Shown: positions 27,002 through 35,867 of the stretch, in pieces
Layout: every line of letters begins with the position of its first letter
How positions within the stretch are numbered: position 1 is the first letter of the stretch
NCBI RefSeq assembly: GCF_018403285.1
Contig: NZ_BOSJ01000012.1
Location: 1-64,000 of the forward strand
Length of the DNA: 64,000 bases
DNA from: Paenibacillus sp. J45TS6
Lineage (GTDB): Bacteria; Bacillota; Bacilli; Paenibacillales; Paenibacillaceae
Direction of reading: 5' to 3'
Notes under the pieces: model-generated
Told to the model about the DNA's origin: nothing
The model's input: the letters and a program-made list of their open reading frames with translations, nothing else
Databases searched by the model: none
Position numbers and translations under genes: made by a program

Positions 27002-27880
27002 TTAATCTACAAATTCTTTGTTCACATTAGCTACAGTCAGAGGCCCGTGATGAGCATCGAAGAAATCGATCACTATGTCCTGAAGGTCACTCCGGGTTGT
27101 CTCTTCAGAAAGCGTAAACTCCAATTGACGAAACTGATACCACTGCCCCACTGCATCCTTTTCGTAGGAAGCTATGCCCGTATTGTAATATCCTTCACTG
27201 GTGGCTGTCGTATAAGTCGCTGTTCCCCCATCTTCCGCTGCTCCTGCTTGCTGATTCCATTCGGTGAATGACAATGGCTCATATACGGTAAACCCTTGCT
27301 CATCAGCCCACTTCGCTTGATCAGGAAAATACGTACCTATTTTAGTAATCGCACAGCCCTGACAAGACCCAGCCGTGTCGCTATAATGGAGCGTTTGCTC
27401 TTTATTACTTGGATCGGTCAACGTTACCCCATAAGAACCATTCGCTCCAACGATCGCGGAAGCTTCCCAACCGATGGGCGCAAGCAGCAGATATCCAGAA
27501 GCCATGTCAGAACGATAAATCAGTACCGCTTGCAGTTCATCCTTCATCTCAGGTGGAATCTTATAACTTACAGCAGTTGGCGTAAGAATCTGAAAAGGTT
27601 CTGACTGAGTACCATCATCCACACTGAGATCGGCTTTTGTTATTTGTAACGGGAGCTCTACTTCTTCACCGTGAGTACCCGAGAACGTGATGAATTTTTC
27701 TGTAGAATCGATCAGTTCCGCTTCATTATTCACTGCTGCCTGATTAGGTGAGGTTATTTGGGTAAGAGGCTGCTGTCGATCTGTACCTCCCCAATTACTA
27801 TAGGTTATATAAATAGTACCAGCTAGTATAAGAAGCATAACAGCGGATATTATCCATTTTTTAAAACCTGACTTTTTCAT
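27002..27880 (-). CDS. Membrane-anchored extracytoplasmic protein, DUF4850-like
   Basis: 292 residues. One N-terminal membrane anchor or uncleaved signal (KKWIISAVMLLILAGTIYITY) is followed by a Q/T/N-rich linker and an extracytoplasmic domain. YRSDMASGYLLLAPIGWEASAIVGANGSYG and the CQGC dithiol motif (near residue 175) recall DUF4850 proteins. The CxxC pair could bind metal or undergo redox. The family call is tentative. A GAGGAGG ribosome site precedes the ATG. It is probably transcribed alone. Confidence 0.6.
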   Translation of the reverse strand: MKKSGFKKWIISAVMLLILAGTIYITYSNWGGTDRQQPLTQITSPNQAAVNNEAELIDSTEKFITFSGTHGEEVELPLQITKADLSVDDGTQSEPFQILTPTAVSYKIPPEMKDELQAVLIYRSDMASGYLLLAPIGWEASAIVGANGSYGVTLTDPSNKEQTLHYSDTAGSCQGCAITKIGTYFPDQAKWADEQGFTVYEPLSFTEWNQQAGAAEDGGTATYTTATSEGYYNTGIASYEKDAVGQWYQFRQLEFTLSEETTRSDLQDIVIDFFDAHHGPLTVANVNKEFVD

Positions 27881-27922
27881 CGTTCTTTTACCTCCTCTAT
27901 GCCAGTATCTTTACTGAATAGA

Positions 27923-29848
27923 CTAGTTTATAACGGTAAAAGTTTCATACTCAGCTTGAAATTCCATTATTTTTTTAAATCTTTGATAAATCGATATTAC
28001 ATCATTCAAAACAATGCTGTCATACATAGTCTGTGTAGGCCTCTCATGGTTTGTATGCCTGTCCCTCTTAATCAGACAGTCTAACTCTTCCTCACTAGAA
28101 TCCTTTATTTTATCAACTTCTTCTAGAATGATTCTCACCGTAGCCTGATCTATCTTTTTCGTTTGCACGCGTAAGAAAAGCTCGTAAATCGAATGATTAA
28201 CCAATCTCAGGTTCTCTAAAAAACGGTTCGCATCTTTTAGCTCTCTCGTTTCATTATTCAGAAGTATCCGGTCTTCTATCAACGTCGAGATCACAAATAG
28301 GTGATGAATACTGTGAATATTGGTCGGATTGGGATTTTTAATAAAGTCATAAAGCTCCTCTATCAGAAACCTAGATGTATCTTTATACATTTGAACGAGG
28401 TCCTTTGTGCCTTTTTCAATGCTATGAGAAAGAATAAACCGATTCGCCAGCATCCCTATGCCAATACCAAGGATGACGTATAAAATTCGTTCAAACGTCA
28501 CCACACCCATGCCACTCACTACTGCAGCAGTTCCTAAAGCCGGAACGGTCGCTGTGAGGATAATCGTGCGATAAGCGACTGCAAAACTATTCAAATATCC
28601 AAACAGCAGGATGATCAGTGCGTGGCTGGATGGACTATTAAATATACTGAACAACACAAAGAAGATAACAGCTCCCATTATCGTTCCTTTGAGCCGTTCA
28701 GTAAATCGAAACTTTGCAATTTCAGCATATGGCTGTGTTACAGAGAAGATCGTAAACATCATCCATCTTCCCTGCTCAAGTGCAAAGTAATCTGTAATAA
28801 AAGCCGCCATCGTAACCGAAATGCTCAAACGAACAGCATAAGTAAATCGCACCGAATTTTTATTGAAATTAGCGATATGAAGATACGATTTTTGAAATAG
28901 TCTGGGGATGCTCTCCAATTTCTCGACTTTTCGCAGTTCTTTCTTCTCCGTATTTTGTAATTCCTCAAGCAACTCATAAATCATTTCAAAAGTAAGAAAC
29001 AATTCCGAAGCGAATTCGCGGTTGGCTGTTTGCTCCTCATTTGGTAGGTATTGAAGCTTCTCCCCATCAAGCGGCTCTTTTCGAATAAAGTGAACTACAT
29101 TCCTTAATTCTGCCGTCAATGCCTGAATAAACTCATCAATAGGAAGAGATTCATCATATTGATCTAGTAACAGGTGCAATTTTTCGAGACAGGCTGAAAT
29201 TTTAAGATAGATTCTGCCTTCGTTTGATACATAATAACCATCGACTGTACGATGGTAAATCATCTTTCGTATCTCTTTAATGGATTTTTCAATTGTATGA
29301 TTGAAATGCAGCGTATCTTTTTGTAATTGAATGGCCTCTAACTTCTGAATGAACTGTTCATAGATTGAAACCAGGAGTTTACTCCCTATTTTCTCCATCT
29401 TATTGTTATTAACTAAGAACTGAACTGCCATGATCATGACAGCACCGAAGATCAGAGCCATAATACGAAGCGGCAATGTTTCAAAGGGTACAGGTGTAGT
29501 CAAGATAAAAAGATATTGTAAACCGAAAGCAATCGTCAGCGGCTTCACTAGATTGAAGGAAAAGAAATAGCCGACGACAAACATCGATACAAAGTTTAGA
29601 GGGATCGCGATCCACATATGGATAGCCGATATGTACCCAAATATCCCTTGCAGTAGATTAACAGTGAGTAAAAGAAAGAAGTTTTTCCAAGGGTTCGCAG
29701 TTAAATCTCTATCCAAGTACATAAGCGTTGCGATAACTATAGTTACACCAATCAGCGTGTTGTCTGTGCTAAAAACGGAATTGAACACAAAAATGAACAA
29801 AAGGATACAAATAAAAATGATCGTCTTTGTAAGTATACGTTTTTTCAT
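27923..29848 (-). CDS. FUSC-family (aromatic acid exporter-like) membrane protein
   Basis: 641 residues arranged as two sets of membrane helices (about residues 8-160 and 335-460), each followed by a long helical cytosolic region. This is the architecture of FUSC/YccS/AaeB proteins, which export aromatic acids or related compounds. RFTERLKGTIMGAVIFFVLF in the second set is typical of the FUSC domain. No obvious ribosome site precedes the ATG. No efflux-periplasmic partner is expected in a Gram-positive cell. Confidence 0.82.
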   Translation of the reverse strand: MKKRILTKTIIFICILLFIFVFNSVFSTDNTLIGVTIVIATLMYLDRDLTANPWKNFFLLLTVNLLQGIFGYISAIHMWIAIPLNFVSMFVVGYFFSFNLVKPLTIAFGLQYLFILTTPVPFETLPLRIMALIFGAVMIMAVQFLVNNNKMEKIGSKLLVSIYEQFIQKLEAIQLQKDTLHFNHTIEKSIKEIRKMIYHRTVDGYYVSNEGRIYLKISACLEKLHLLLDQYDESLPIDEFIQALTAELRNVVHFIRKEPLDGEKLQYLPNEEQTANREFASELFLTFEMIYELLEELQNTEKKELRKVEKLESIPRLFQKSYLHIANFNKNSVRFTYAVRLSISVTMAAFITDYFALEQGRWMMFTIFSVTQPYAEIAKFRFTERLKGTIMGAVIFFVLFSIFNSPSSHALIILLFGYLNSFAVAYRTIILTATVPALGTAAVVSGMGVVTFERILYVILGIGIGMLANRFILSHSIEKGTKDLVQMYKDTSRFLIEELYDFIKNPNPTNIHSIHHLFVISTLIEDRILLNNETRELKDANRFLENLRLVNHSIYELFLRVQTKKIDQATVRIILEEVDKIKDSSEEELDCLIKRDRHTNHERPTQTMYDSIVLNDVISIYQRFKKIMEFQAEYETFTVIN

Positions 29849-29965
29849 AAGAATTAGCGTTCGCTAGTTCTTGCAGATTTATTCCATCTTAGACCGGAGA
29901 CTTAAAACTCTCGGACATAAGCACGGTCCGACTTCATTCCTCCCTCATATGTTAGGGAGAAAGGG

Positions 29966-30736
29966 GTGAACTTTTTCATTATGAACTATCAAAGTACGAC
30001 CATTAAAAGCAAATGGACCAAAACAAAGTGGCTCTTAGAAAGCACAAGAATAAAAAAGTATATTCCCAGAACCCTTCCCTTTACCTATAACAATTTAAAA
30101 TTTATGATTTCTGAGTATTCCACTGTTTATTTTAAACCTGTAAGCGGCGCCGGCGGGCATCATATTGTCCGTATCACACAAATAGGCGGCAGCTATCAAA
30201 CTCAGCACAAATCCGTAAAGAAGCGTTACTCTACCATTGATGGACTCTATGAATATTTGAAAAAACATACAAAAGGGGGAGATTATCTATTACAAAAAGG
30301 AATCAAACTTGCCACGGTTAAAGGGAGACCTTTCGACATTCGTGTCATGGTTCAAAAAACAAATCGTGACGTGTGGAAAAGCACAGCCATCTTTGTTAAA
30401 ATTGGCAGACCGAATTCCGTAGCAACAAACTACAACCAAGGTGGAACTATCGGATATTTTTCACGAACTTTGACTCTAGCAGGATTCAGAAAGACACAAA
30501 TAAATAGGATCACTGAAGAACTGATCACTCTAGGCGAATCGGTAGGAACTATATTTAATCAGCATGATCCTGGATTTCAAGAACTCGGGCTTGATGTTGC
30601 CTTGGACAAGGGCGGTAACATTTGGATTCTTGAAGTAAATACAAGGCCGCAGATCTATCCACTTAAACAAATGAAGGACAAAAGCATGTATTACCGAATT
30701 TTATCCTATGCCAAGCAGTATGGAAGAAGAAAATAA
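29966..30736 (+). CDS. YheC/YheD-family ATP-grasp protein
   Basis: 256 residues. The ATP-grasp fold is visible in YFKPVSGAGGHHIVRI, FDIRVMVQKT and the metal-site end LGLDVALDKGGNIWILEVNTRPQIYP. YheC/YheD proteins are spore-associated ATP-grasp enzymes of unknown reaction in Bacillus. The protein is shorter than B. subtilis YheC/YheD and appears to be just the catalytic half. Start choice is uncertain: a GTG at 29966 follows AGGGAGA, while an ATG at 29981 lies further from it. Confidence 0.8.
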   Translation: MNFFIMNYQSTTIKSKWTKTKWLLESTRIKKYIPRTLPFTYNNLKFMISEYSTVYFKPVSGAGGHHIVRITQIGGSYQTQHKSVKKRYSTIDGLYEYLKKHTKGGDYLLQKGIKLATVKGRPFDIRVMVQKTNRDVWKSTAIFVKIGRPNSVATNYNQGGTIGYFSRTLTLAGFRKTQINRITEELITLGESVGTIFNQHDPGFQELGLDVALDKGGNIWILEVNTRPQIYPLKQMKDKSMYYRILSYAKQYGRRK

Positions 30737-30793
30737 TGGACTCGGAAGAACAACTACAGATCTAAATCTCCTCATGTTTCCGTTGTTCACATA

Positions 30794-30822
30794 TTTACAG
30801 TCTGAATCTAATTCATTATAAT
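30794..30822 (+). promoter_or_regulatory. SigA promoter of the yitT-like gene
   Basis: TTTACA, a 17-bp spacer and a perfect TATAAT. Transcription would start near 30829, roughly 100 nt upstream of the coding start. Confidence 0.75.
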
Positions 30823-30859
30823 GAGTCTATTAAAAGAGCTGCGCAATTTAGGTTTGCAC

Positions 30860-30900
30860 AAAGCGATTAAAGGATATCCTTTCCTTTAGTCGCTTTTTTT
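30860..30900 (+). terminator. Terminator inside the leader of the yitT-like gene
   Basis: AAAGCGATTAAAGG pairs with CCTTTAGTCGCTTT (one mismatch) around a 9-nt loop and runs into seven T. It lies between the SigA promoter and the ORF, so it should act as an attenuator or end a short leader RNA. Read-through from the upstream ATP-grasp gene could also stop here. Confidence 0.8.
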
Positions 30901-30931
30901 GTGAGTAAAAAGACAAACGGAGGAATTACAC

Positions 30932-31768
30932 ATGAAGAAAAGAATGTATGACATGGTTATGCTCATCGTTGGAGCATTCATTTTTGCACTTGCCGTCAAT
31001 TTATTTATTATTCCTAATGATTTCGGAGAAGGCGGCGTTACAGGGATTTCTATTATTCTATTTTATTTATTTGAATGGTCCCCTGCTGTTGTCAGTTTGG
31101 TTGCAAACAGCATCTTGCTGATTATTGGATATCGACTGCTCGATAAAACGACTACGGTTTATACGATCATTGTAGTCGCATTTAACGCCTTGTTCCTGCA
31201 TCTTACCGAACATTGGTATATTGATTCGAATGAACCGGTTATCAATGCAATATTTGCGGGTTTATTTGCTGGAGTCGGCATCGGTCTCATTATCAGAGTC
31301 GGGGGAACCACGGCAGGAACAACCATTCTCGCTCGTCTAGCTAATAAGTTCTGGGACTGGAATATCAGCTATGGCTTACTTTTCTTTGATCTCATTGTAG
31401 CCGGATTATCCGTCTTTGTTATTGGGATCGAAAAAACGATGTTCACCGTTCTCATTCTCTACATCGGCACGAAAGCGATGGAATTTATCATCGAAGGTTT
31501 GAACCCGAAAAAAGCAGTAACGATCATTTCTCCTCATCACGATCGAATTGCAAAGCAAGTAACCGACATTATGGATCGCGGTGTCACCGTCCTAAGAGGT
31601 TATGGATATTACACAGGGACAACAAAAGATGTGCTGTATATCGTCATCAATAAACAAGAAGTATCTACCCTGAAAAAAATTGTAAAAGCAGAAGATGTGA
31701 GTGCATTCGTCACTATTCATGATGTTCGGGATGTATTTGGTGAAGGATTTATTGATATTTCTAAATAG
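30932..31768 (+). CDS. YitT family membrane protein (DUF161/DUF2179)
   Basis: 278 residues: five or six membrane helices in the N-terminal 175 residues (DUF161) and a soluble C-terminal DUF2179 domain of about 90 residues (GVTVLRGYGYYTGTTKDVLYIVINKQE). Typical family signatures are NLFIIPNDFGEGGVTGISIIL and RVGGTTAGTTILAR. The function of the family is unknown; the DUF2179 part resembles small ligand-binding domains. A GGAGG ribosome site precedes the ATG. Transcription passes an attenuator-like hairpin first. Confidence 0.92.
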   Translation: MKKRMYDMVMLIVGAFIFALAVNLFIIPNDFGEGGVTGISIILFYLFEWSPAVVSLVANSILLIIGYRLLDKTTTVYTIIVVAFNALFLHLTEHWYIDSNEPVINAIFAGLFAGVGIGLIIRVGGTTAGTTILARLANKFWDWNISYGLLFFDLIVAGLSVFVIGIEKTMFTVLILYIGTKAMEFIIEGLNPKKAVTIISPHHDRIAKQVTDIMDRGVTVLRGYGYYTGTTKDVLYIVINKQEVSTLKKIVKAEDVSAFVTIHDVRDVFGEGFIDISK

Positions 31769-31804
31769 GAATGCCCTTATATTTCATTAAGAATCATATA
31801 GAGT

Positions 31805-31833
31805 TTCTCACTCTCGTGAAAAATTGTTACAAT
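31805..31833 (+). promoter_or_regulatory. Candidate SigA promoter of fabV
   Basis: TTCTCA, a 17-bp spacer and TACAAT, about 60 nt upstream of the fabV start. The -35 matches 4 of 6 and the -10 matches 5 of 6. Confidence 0.45.
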
Positions 31834-31893
31834 AGGATATGAATGTGTGAATATAACTGAAGATTAGAATCGAAAGTGAGGCCTATCCATTAC

Positions 31894-33096
31894 ATGATCA
31901 TAAAACCGAGAACACGCGGATTCATCTGTACAACTTCCCATCCGGTGGGTTGTGCACGTCACGTAGAACAGCAAATAGAATATGTAAAATCACAACCGGC
32001 AGTTAAAGGTCCAAAAAACGTCCTTGTTATTGGAGCGTCGACGGGATATGGTTTATCATCCCGAATTGTGGCAGCTTTTGGCGCAGGTGCAAATACGATT
32101 GGCGTGTATCGCCCAAGCGCAGGAAGTGAGAAACGCACCGCATCTGCAGGCTGGTATAACTCTGCCGCTTTTGAAGCGGCTGCGGAAGAAGCAGGACTTA
32201 TTTCTTACAGCGTGACAGGCGATGCTTTTACAGAAGAAACGAAACAAAAAACGATAGAAGTCATTCGTGAAAAACTAGGACAGGTAGATCTTGTCGTATA
32301 CAGTGTAGCAGCTCCTAGACGTCAAGATCCTGCAACGGGTGAGATGGTTAACTCGGTGCTTAAGCCAATCGGTGAGCCATATACCAATAAAACGGTCAAT
32401 TTCCATACCGGAGAAGTAACGCCAATCACGATTGATCCGGCAACGGAAGAAGAAGTACAGCATACGGTTACCGTTATGGGCGGAGACGACTGGCAGCTAT
32501 GGATTCATGCTCTTAAAGAGGGCGGCGTACTTGCAGAGAATGCAGTGACCATTGCTTACTCCTATATCGGTTCTGACATTACACAAGCGATCTATCGCGA
32601 AGGTTCGATCGGACAAGCGAAAGATCACCTCGAAGCGACGGCCCATACCTTAAACGATACACTTGGAGAAAACGGGGGCCGCGCTTATGTAGCAGTAAGC
32701 AAAGCACTTGTAACCCAATCCAGTTCTGCAATTCCTGTCGTTCCGCTATATGTATCCGCACTTTATAAAGTAATGAAAGAAAAAGGACTGCATGAGGGTA
32801 CGATTGAACAAATGTATCGTTTATTCGCAGATCGTTTATATCATGCTGAAGGCACGGCAGTGGATGAAAAAGGCCGTATTCGAATTGATGACTGGGAGCT
32901 TCAAGCGGATGTTCAAGAAGAAGTTCGCCAGATCTGGGATGAAATTTCTACAGATAATATCAATGAACTTTCGGATCTTGAAGGTTATCGGAAAGAATTT
33001 TTCCAATTATTTGGATTTCAAATGGACGGGGTTGATTACGAAGCGGATGTGAATCCGGATGTAAAGATCCCGCAAGCCATCACTGTTTCAGAATAA
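31894..33096 (+). CDS. fabV: Trans-2-enoyl-ACP/CoA reductase FabV (NADH)
   Basis: About 400 residues. FabV reduces the enoyl-ACP double bond in the last step of each fatty-acid elongation cycle and is intrinsically tolerant to triclosan. The protein opens MIIKPRTRGFICTTSHPVGC, the family N terminus, and shows the NAD site VLVIGASTGYGLSSR and the enlarged catalytic motif Y-x8-K (near Y234 and K243, in YREGSIGQAK). The reading frame extends upstream to a GTG at 31876; the ATG at 31894 is chosen because it matches the conserved family start. Followed by a terminator. Confidence 0.95.
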   Translation: MIIKPRTRGFICTTSHPVGCARHVEQQIEYVKSQPAVKGPKNVLVIGASTGYGLSSRIVAAFGAGANTIGVYRPSAGSEKRTASAGWYNSAAFEAAAEEAGLISYSVTGDAFTEETKQKTIEVIREKLGQVDLVVYSVAAPRRQDPATGEMVNSVLKPIGEPYTNKTVNFHTGEVTPITIDPATEEEVQHTVTVMGGDDWQLWIHALKEGGVLAENAVTIAYSYIGSDITQAIYREGSIGQAKDHLEATAHTLNDTLGENGGRAYVAVSKALVTQSSSAIPVVPLYVSALYKVMKEKGLHEGTIEQMYRLFADRLYHAEGTAVDEKGRIRIDDWELQADVQEEVRQIWDEISTDNINELSDLEGYRKEFFQLFGFQMDGVDYEADVNPDVKIPQAITVSE

Positions 33097-33106
33097 AATA
33101 ATGAAT

Positions 33107-33154
33107 AGCGATTCGATCGGCCGTTCTTTTTCTGTCGATACGGATCGCTTTTTT
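33107..33154 (+). terminator. Intrinsic terminator of fabV
   Basis: AGCGATTCGATCG pairs imperfectly with CGATACGGATCGCT around a pyrimidine-rich loop and is followed by TTTTT. Confidence 0.8.
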
Positions 33155-33228
33155 ATATTAGGCTGTCTTCCTTACGTGACAGTACATATAGTATTAAAAC
33201 CAGGATAGACAAGGAGGATGAATACAGG

Positions 33229-34344
33229 GTGCATATCCTCATCGTCAGCCCGGAGCAATTTCCTTTGCCAGGAAGCGGATCTGTTGAAATTTGTATTCTT
33301 GCCATTGCTGAACAGTTATCCCGGCACCATCAAGTTACGGTAATCAGCCCTCTATTCTCCCATCAAACCGAAGAAACGTGGCTAAATCCCAAGCTACGGA
33401 TTAAACGAGTTAACGCAAAACTTCCCTCTGAATACAGTAAAGCGGTGATTAAAACTATCGCTCAGCTGGAACAACCTGTCGATATCATCCAAGTGGATAA
33501 TCGTCCCAGATCCATGTCGAGAATAAAAGAGGCGTTCCCTTCCATTCCGGTGGTCCTTTTCCTCCACTCGCTTACCTTTATCCCGCAGAATCGTCTCATT
33601 ACTTCTTCTCTTCAAAAGGCTGATCTTATCGTAACCAATAGTAAGTCGCTAAAACGAGCTGTCCTCCATCGTTTTCCTATACAGGCAAAAAAACTCACTC
33701 ATATCGCTCTCGGTGTTGATCATTTTCGCTTCAAACCGTTACATGATGCAGAGAAGCGAGTTTACTATGAACTCTATAGGCTCCCGGCAGATCGATTTCA
33801 TATTCTTTATGTAGGAAGACTTATTCCCCAGAAAGGGATTTCTACCCTCATTCGTGCGATTCACCATCTAAAACCAATCATCAAATCTAAAGCTCATCTA
33901 ATCATTGCGGGAAAAACAAAAAATAAAGCTTACAGGAACACCTTACAAAAACTCGCGCAAAAACTGCACGTTTCCGTTACTTTTCTTGGTGAAATACCGC
34001 ATGAGCAAATTCATACACTATATCCGCTCGCTTCTTGTATGGTATGTCCCTCTCAAAAACACGAGGCCTTTGGTCTCGTCAATATAGAAGCCCTGTCTTG
34101 CGGAATCCCCGTGATTGCCTCCAGTAATGGAGGGATGAAAGAGATTATTACTCATGGGTATAATGGTTTCTTAGTAACCAATTATAAACAAGCAAAAAGC
34201 TTTACTTCTCATCTCTCCCATCTGGCTCAATCAACGGAACTCTTAAGCTTGATGGGAAATAACGGAAGAACAACCGTACTAGAAAGATATGCTTGGCAAG
34301 TAACTGCTCAAAAGCTAGAATCTGCTTATATGAGTTTGCTATGA
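33229..34344 (+). CDS. GT4-family glycosyltransferase (CotSA-like)
   Basis: 371 residues, GT-B fold retaining glycosyltransferase. The donor-binding C-terminal half shows YVGRLIPQKGISTLIRAI and HEAFGLVNIEALSCGIPVIASSNGGMKEII, the ExFGxxxxE element of family 4. The N-terminal half contains the acceptor-side SPEQFPLPGSGSVEI. It resembles Bacillus spore coat glycosyltransferases (CotSA/YtcC), but the sugar and acceptor are unknown. GTG start after AAGGAGG. Transcribed alone. Confidence 0.85.
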   Translation: MHILIVSPEQFPLPGSGSVEICILAIAEQLSRHHQVTVISPLFSHQTEETWLNPKLRIKRVNAKLPSEYSKAVIKTIAQLEQPVDIIQVDNRPRSMSRIKEAFPSIPVVLFLHSLTFIPQNRLITSSLQKADLIVTNSKSLKRAVLHRFPIQAKKLTHIALGVDHFRFKPLHDAEKRVYYELYRLPADRFHILYVGRLIPQKGISTLIRAIHHLKPIIKSKAHLIIAGKTKNKAYRNTLQKLAQKLHVSVTFLGEIPHEQIHTLYPLASCMVCPSQKHEAFGLVNIEALSCGIPVIASSNGGMKEIITHGYNGFLVTNYKQAKSFTSHLSHLAQSTELLSLMGNNGRTTVLERYAWQVTAQKLESAYMSLL

Positions 34345-34365
34345 ATCCTATATAGCCGCCCGCTA

Positions 34366-34731
34366 TCAGAGTTGTTCCGATGGAGTGCGGTACATAATGA
34401 ACGCTTCCTTCTCTCCCGTTCCCGGTTTCGTTGCTACTTCCTTCAGTTCAATAATGGCGATATCATGAAAAATAAACTGCACTACCCCTAGGGTCTGTTG
34501 CCGAAAGGAATCATAGATCCGGCCAGCACTGCGGCATCCTCGGGGAACCGAAGTTGAATTATTCGCTATATAACCCACTTGTCCATGAGAAGGCAGAACG
34601 ACCCGGATTGCTTCAGGATCAGAAAGATTGTCAGGATCCTTTACAAGGAATACGGGATCTCCCACTTTTACTTTTAAAGAACTCGGATAATATTTCATGC
34701 CTATAATAGCTGCGTAAATCTTTTTATGCAT
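34366..34731 (-). CDS. HIRAN-domain protein
   Basis: 121 residues made almost entirely of one HIRAN domain: IIGMKYYPSSLKVKVGDPVFLVKDPDNLSDPEAIRVVLPSHGQVGYIAN has the strand pattern and DNLSDPEAI element of the family. HIRAN domains bind DNA 3' ends or damaged DNA, usually fused to helicases or nucleases. Free-standing versions like this are common in Firmicutes and uncharacterised. AGGAGG ribosome site. Its 3' end faces the glycosyltransferase gene closely. Confidence 0.8.
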   Translation of the reverse strand: MHKKIYAAIIGMKYYPSSLKVKVGDPVFLVKDPDNLSDPEAIRVVLPSHGQVGYIANNSTSVPRGCRSAGRIYDSFRQQTLGVVQFIFHDIAIIELKEVATKPGTGEKEAFIMYRTPSEQL

Positions 34732-35000
34732 TGTTCTTCCTCCTTCATCTTCAACACGATCAACATGTAATACTTACTATATCGGTAACCTATATTCGTT
34801 CTTTTACACTATCAACTAAATCTTTTGAACTATATGATATATTTTAATTCAATAAATTAGTTCTAAAGTCACTATTATATCCTTAAACATTCCCTTGTTA
34901 TTTTTCACTGAAATAGGGAAATTGAGATTTTAGTTCGATTCATTCTTCATAATTGTGCAAAGTAATCATCTTTCTTCCTTGCCTCTTACGGTGAACACCG
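34732..35000. other. AT-rich intergenic region
   Basis: About 270 bp between the HIRAN gene and the L25 terminator. It is very AT-rich and holds no ORF or hairpin that I can support. It should contain the HIRAN promoter on the minus strand. Confidence 0.4.
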
Positions 35001-35033
35001 AAAAAAGCTCGACCCTAAGGGCCGAGCTTTTTT
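35001..35033 (-). terminator. Intrinsic terminator of the L25 gene
   Basis: AAAAAAGCTCGaCCC pairs with GGGcCGAGCTTTTTT around TAA, with T-runs on both strands. It is about 30 nt beyond the L25 stop. Confidence 0.9.
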
Positions 35034-35061
35034 GCTTTCTATTAAATTACTAATTTACGTA

Positions 35062-35688
35062 TTATTCCTCACTAGAGCCCTCAGCTGATTCTTCAGAAAC
35101 AGTAGTGTCTTCACCTGTATCCGTATCAGCGGCTCTAAGCACGGTTACAGAAGCAATCAACATATCTTCAGAAGAAACTAAAGTGACCCCTTTCGGCAAT
35201 TTCAGATCAGACGCAGATAATTTATCTCCGACGTCCATTCCCGAAATATCCACTTCAATGGAAGCTGGAAGAGCATCCGGCAATCCTTCTACAATCAATT
35301 CTGTTTCTTGTGTCTGAAGAACACCCGCTTTTTTAGTCCCTTTTGGTGTTCCTTGAAACTCAATCGGAATGGTTACCTGAATGGATTTATTTTTAGAAAT
35401 TTGAATAAAGTCAACATGAATCAATTGATCATTTCTCTTTTGCATATCTTTAATGAGAACCGGTACTTTTTTGCCGTCTTTCAATTGGAGTTCAAATAAC
35501 TCAGAACGTCCCGTACGAGCTAAACGATTGACGTCCTTCTCGTCTACATGAATGGAAATACTATCAAACGATGGACCATATACGACGCCAGGAACTCGTC
35601 CACTTTTTCTGAGAGTTGCAAGTGCTGCGCCCTTGTTCTCTGTTCTTTGCTCAGCTGTGAGTTGGGCTGTTTTTCCGTTGGATTTCAT
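35062..35688 (-). CDS. rplY: 50S ribosomal protein L25 / general stress protein Ctc
   Basis: 208 residues, the long (TL5/CTC) form of L25 that binds 5S rRNA. The N-terminal L25 domain contains GRVPGVVYGPSFDSISIHVDEKDV and LIHVDFIQISKNKSIQVTIPIEF. The C-terminal beta domain is followed by an acidic tail (TDTGEDTTVSEESAEGSSEE). In B. subtilis this gene (ctc) sits before pth and answers general stress; here it stands alone before the pullulanase gene. GGAGG ribosome site. Confidence 0.95.
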   Translation of the reverse strand: MKSNGKTAQLTAEQRTENKGAALATLRKSGRVPGVVYGPSFDSISIHVDEKDVNRLARTGRSELFELQLKDGKKVPVLIKDMQKRNDQLIHVDFIQISKNKSIQVTIPIEFQGTPKGTKKAGVLQTQETELIVEGLPDALPASIEVDISGMDVGDKLSASDLKLPKGVTLVSSEDMLIASVTVLRAADTDTGEDTTVSEESAEGSSEE

Positions 35689-35830
35689 TGTAAAACATCC
35701 TCCTTCAAAGATCCGTGGTTTCCTAATTTGGCCACTTGGTCATAATCTACATTACCCACTAGAGGAGGAAACCTAACATTTTAATAAATATTTTTCAAAA
35801 TAATAGATGAGAGACCTTTCCATAAAAGAG

Positions 35831-35860
35831 AAAAAGGACTGCCAAATAAGCAGCCTCTTC
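35831..35860 (-). terminator. Intrinsic terminator of the pullulanase gene
   Basis: On the minus strand AAGAGGCTGC pairs (with wobble) with GCAGTCCTTTTT around TTATTTG, within 10 nt of the pullulanase stop. Confidence 0.65.
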
Positions 35861-35867
35861 TCCACAA

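Noticed and set aside
35689-35775. SigB-like promoter (GTTAGG, 14 bp, GGGTAA) before the L25/Ctc gene
   Set aside because: The -35 matches only 3 of 6 positions and many Paenibacillus lack SigB; too weak to list.
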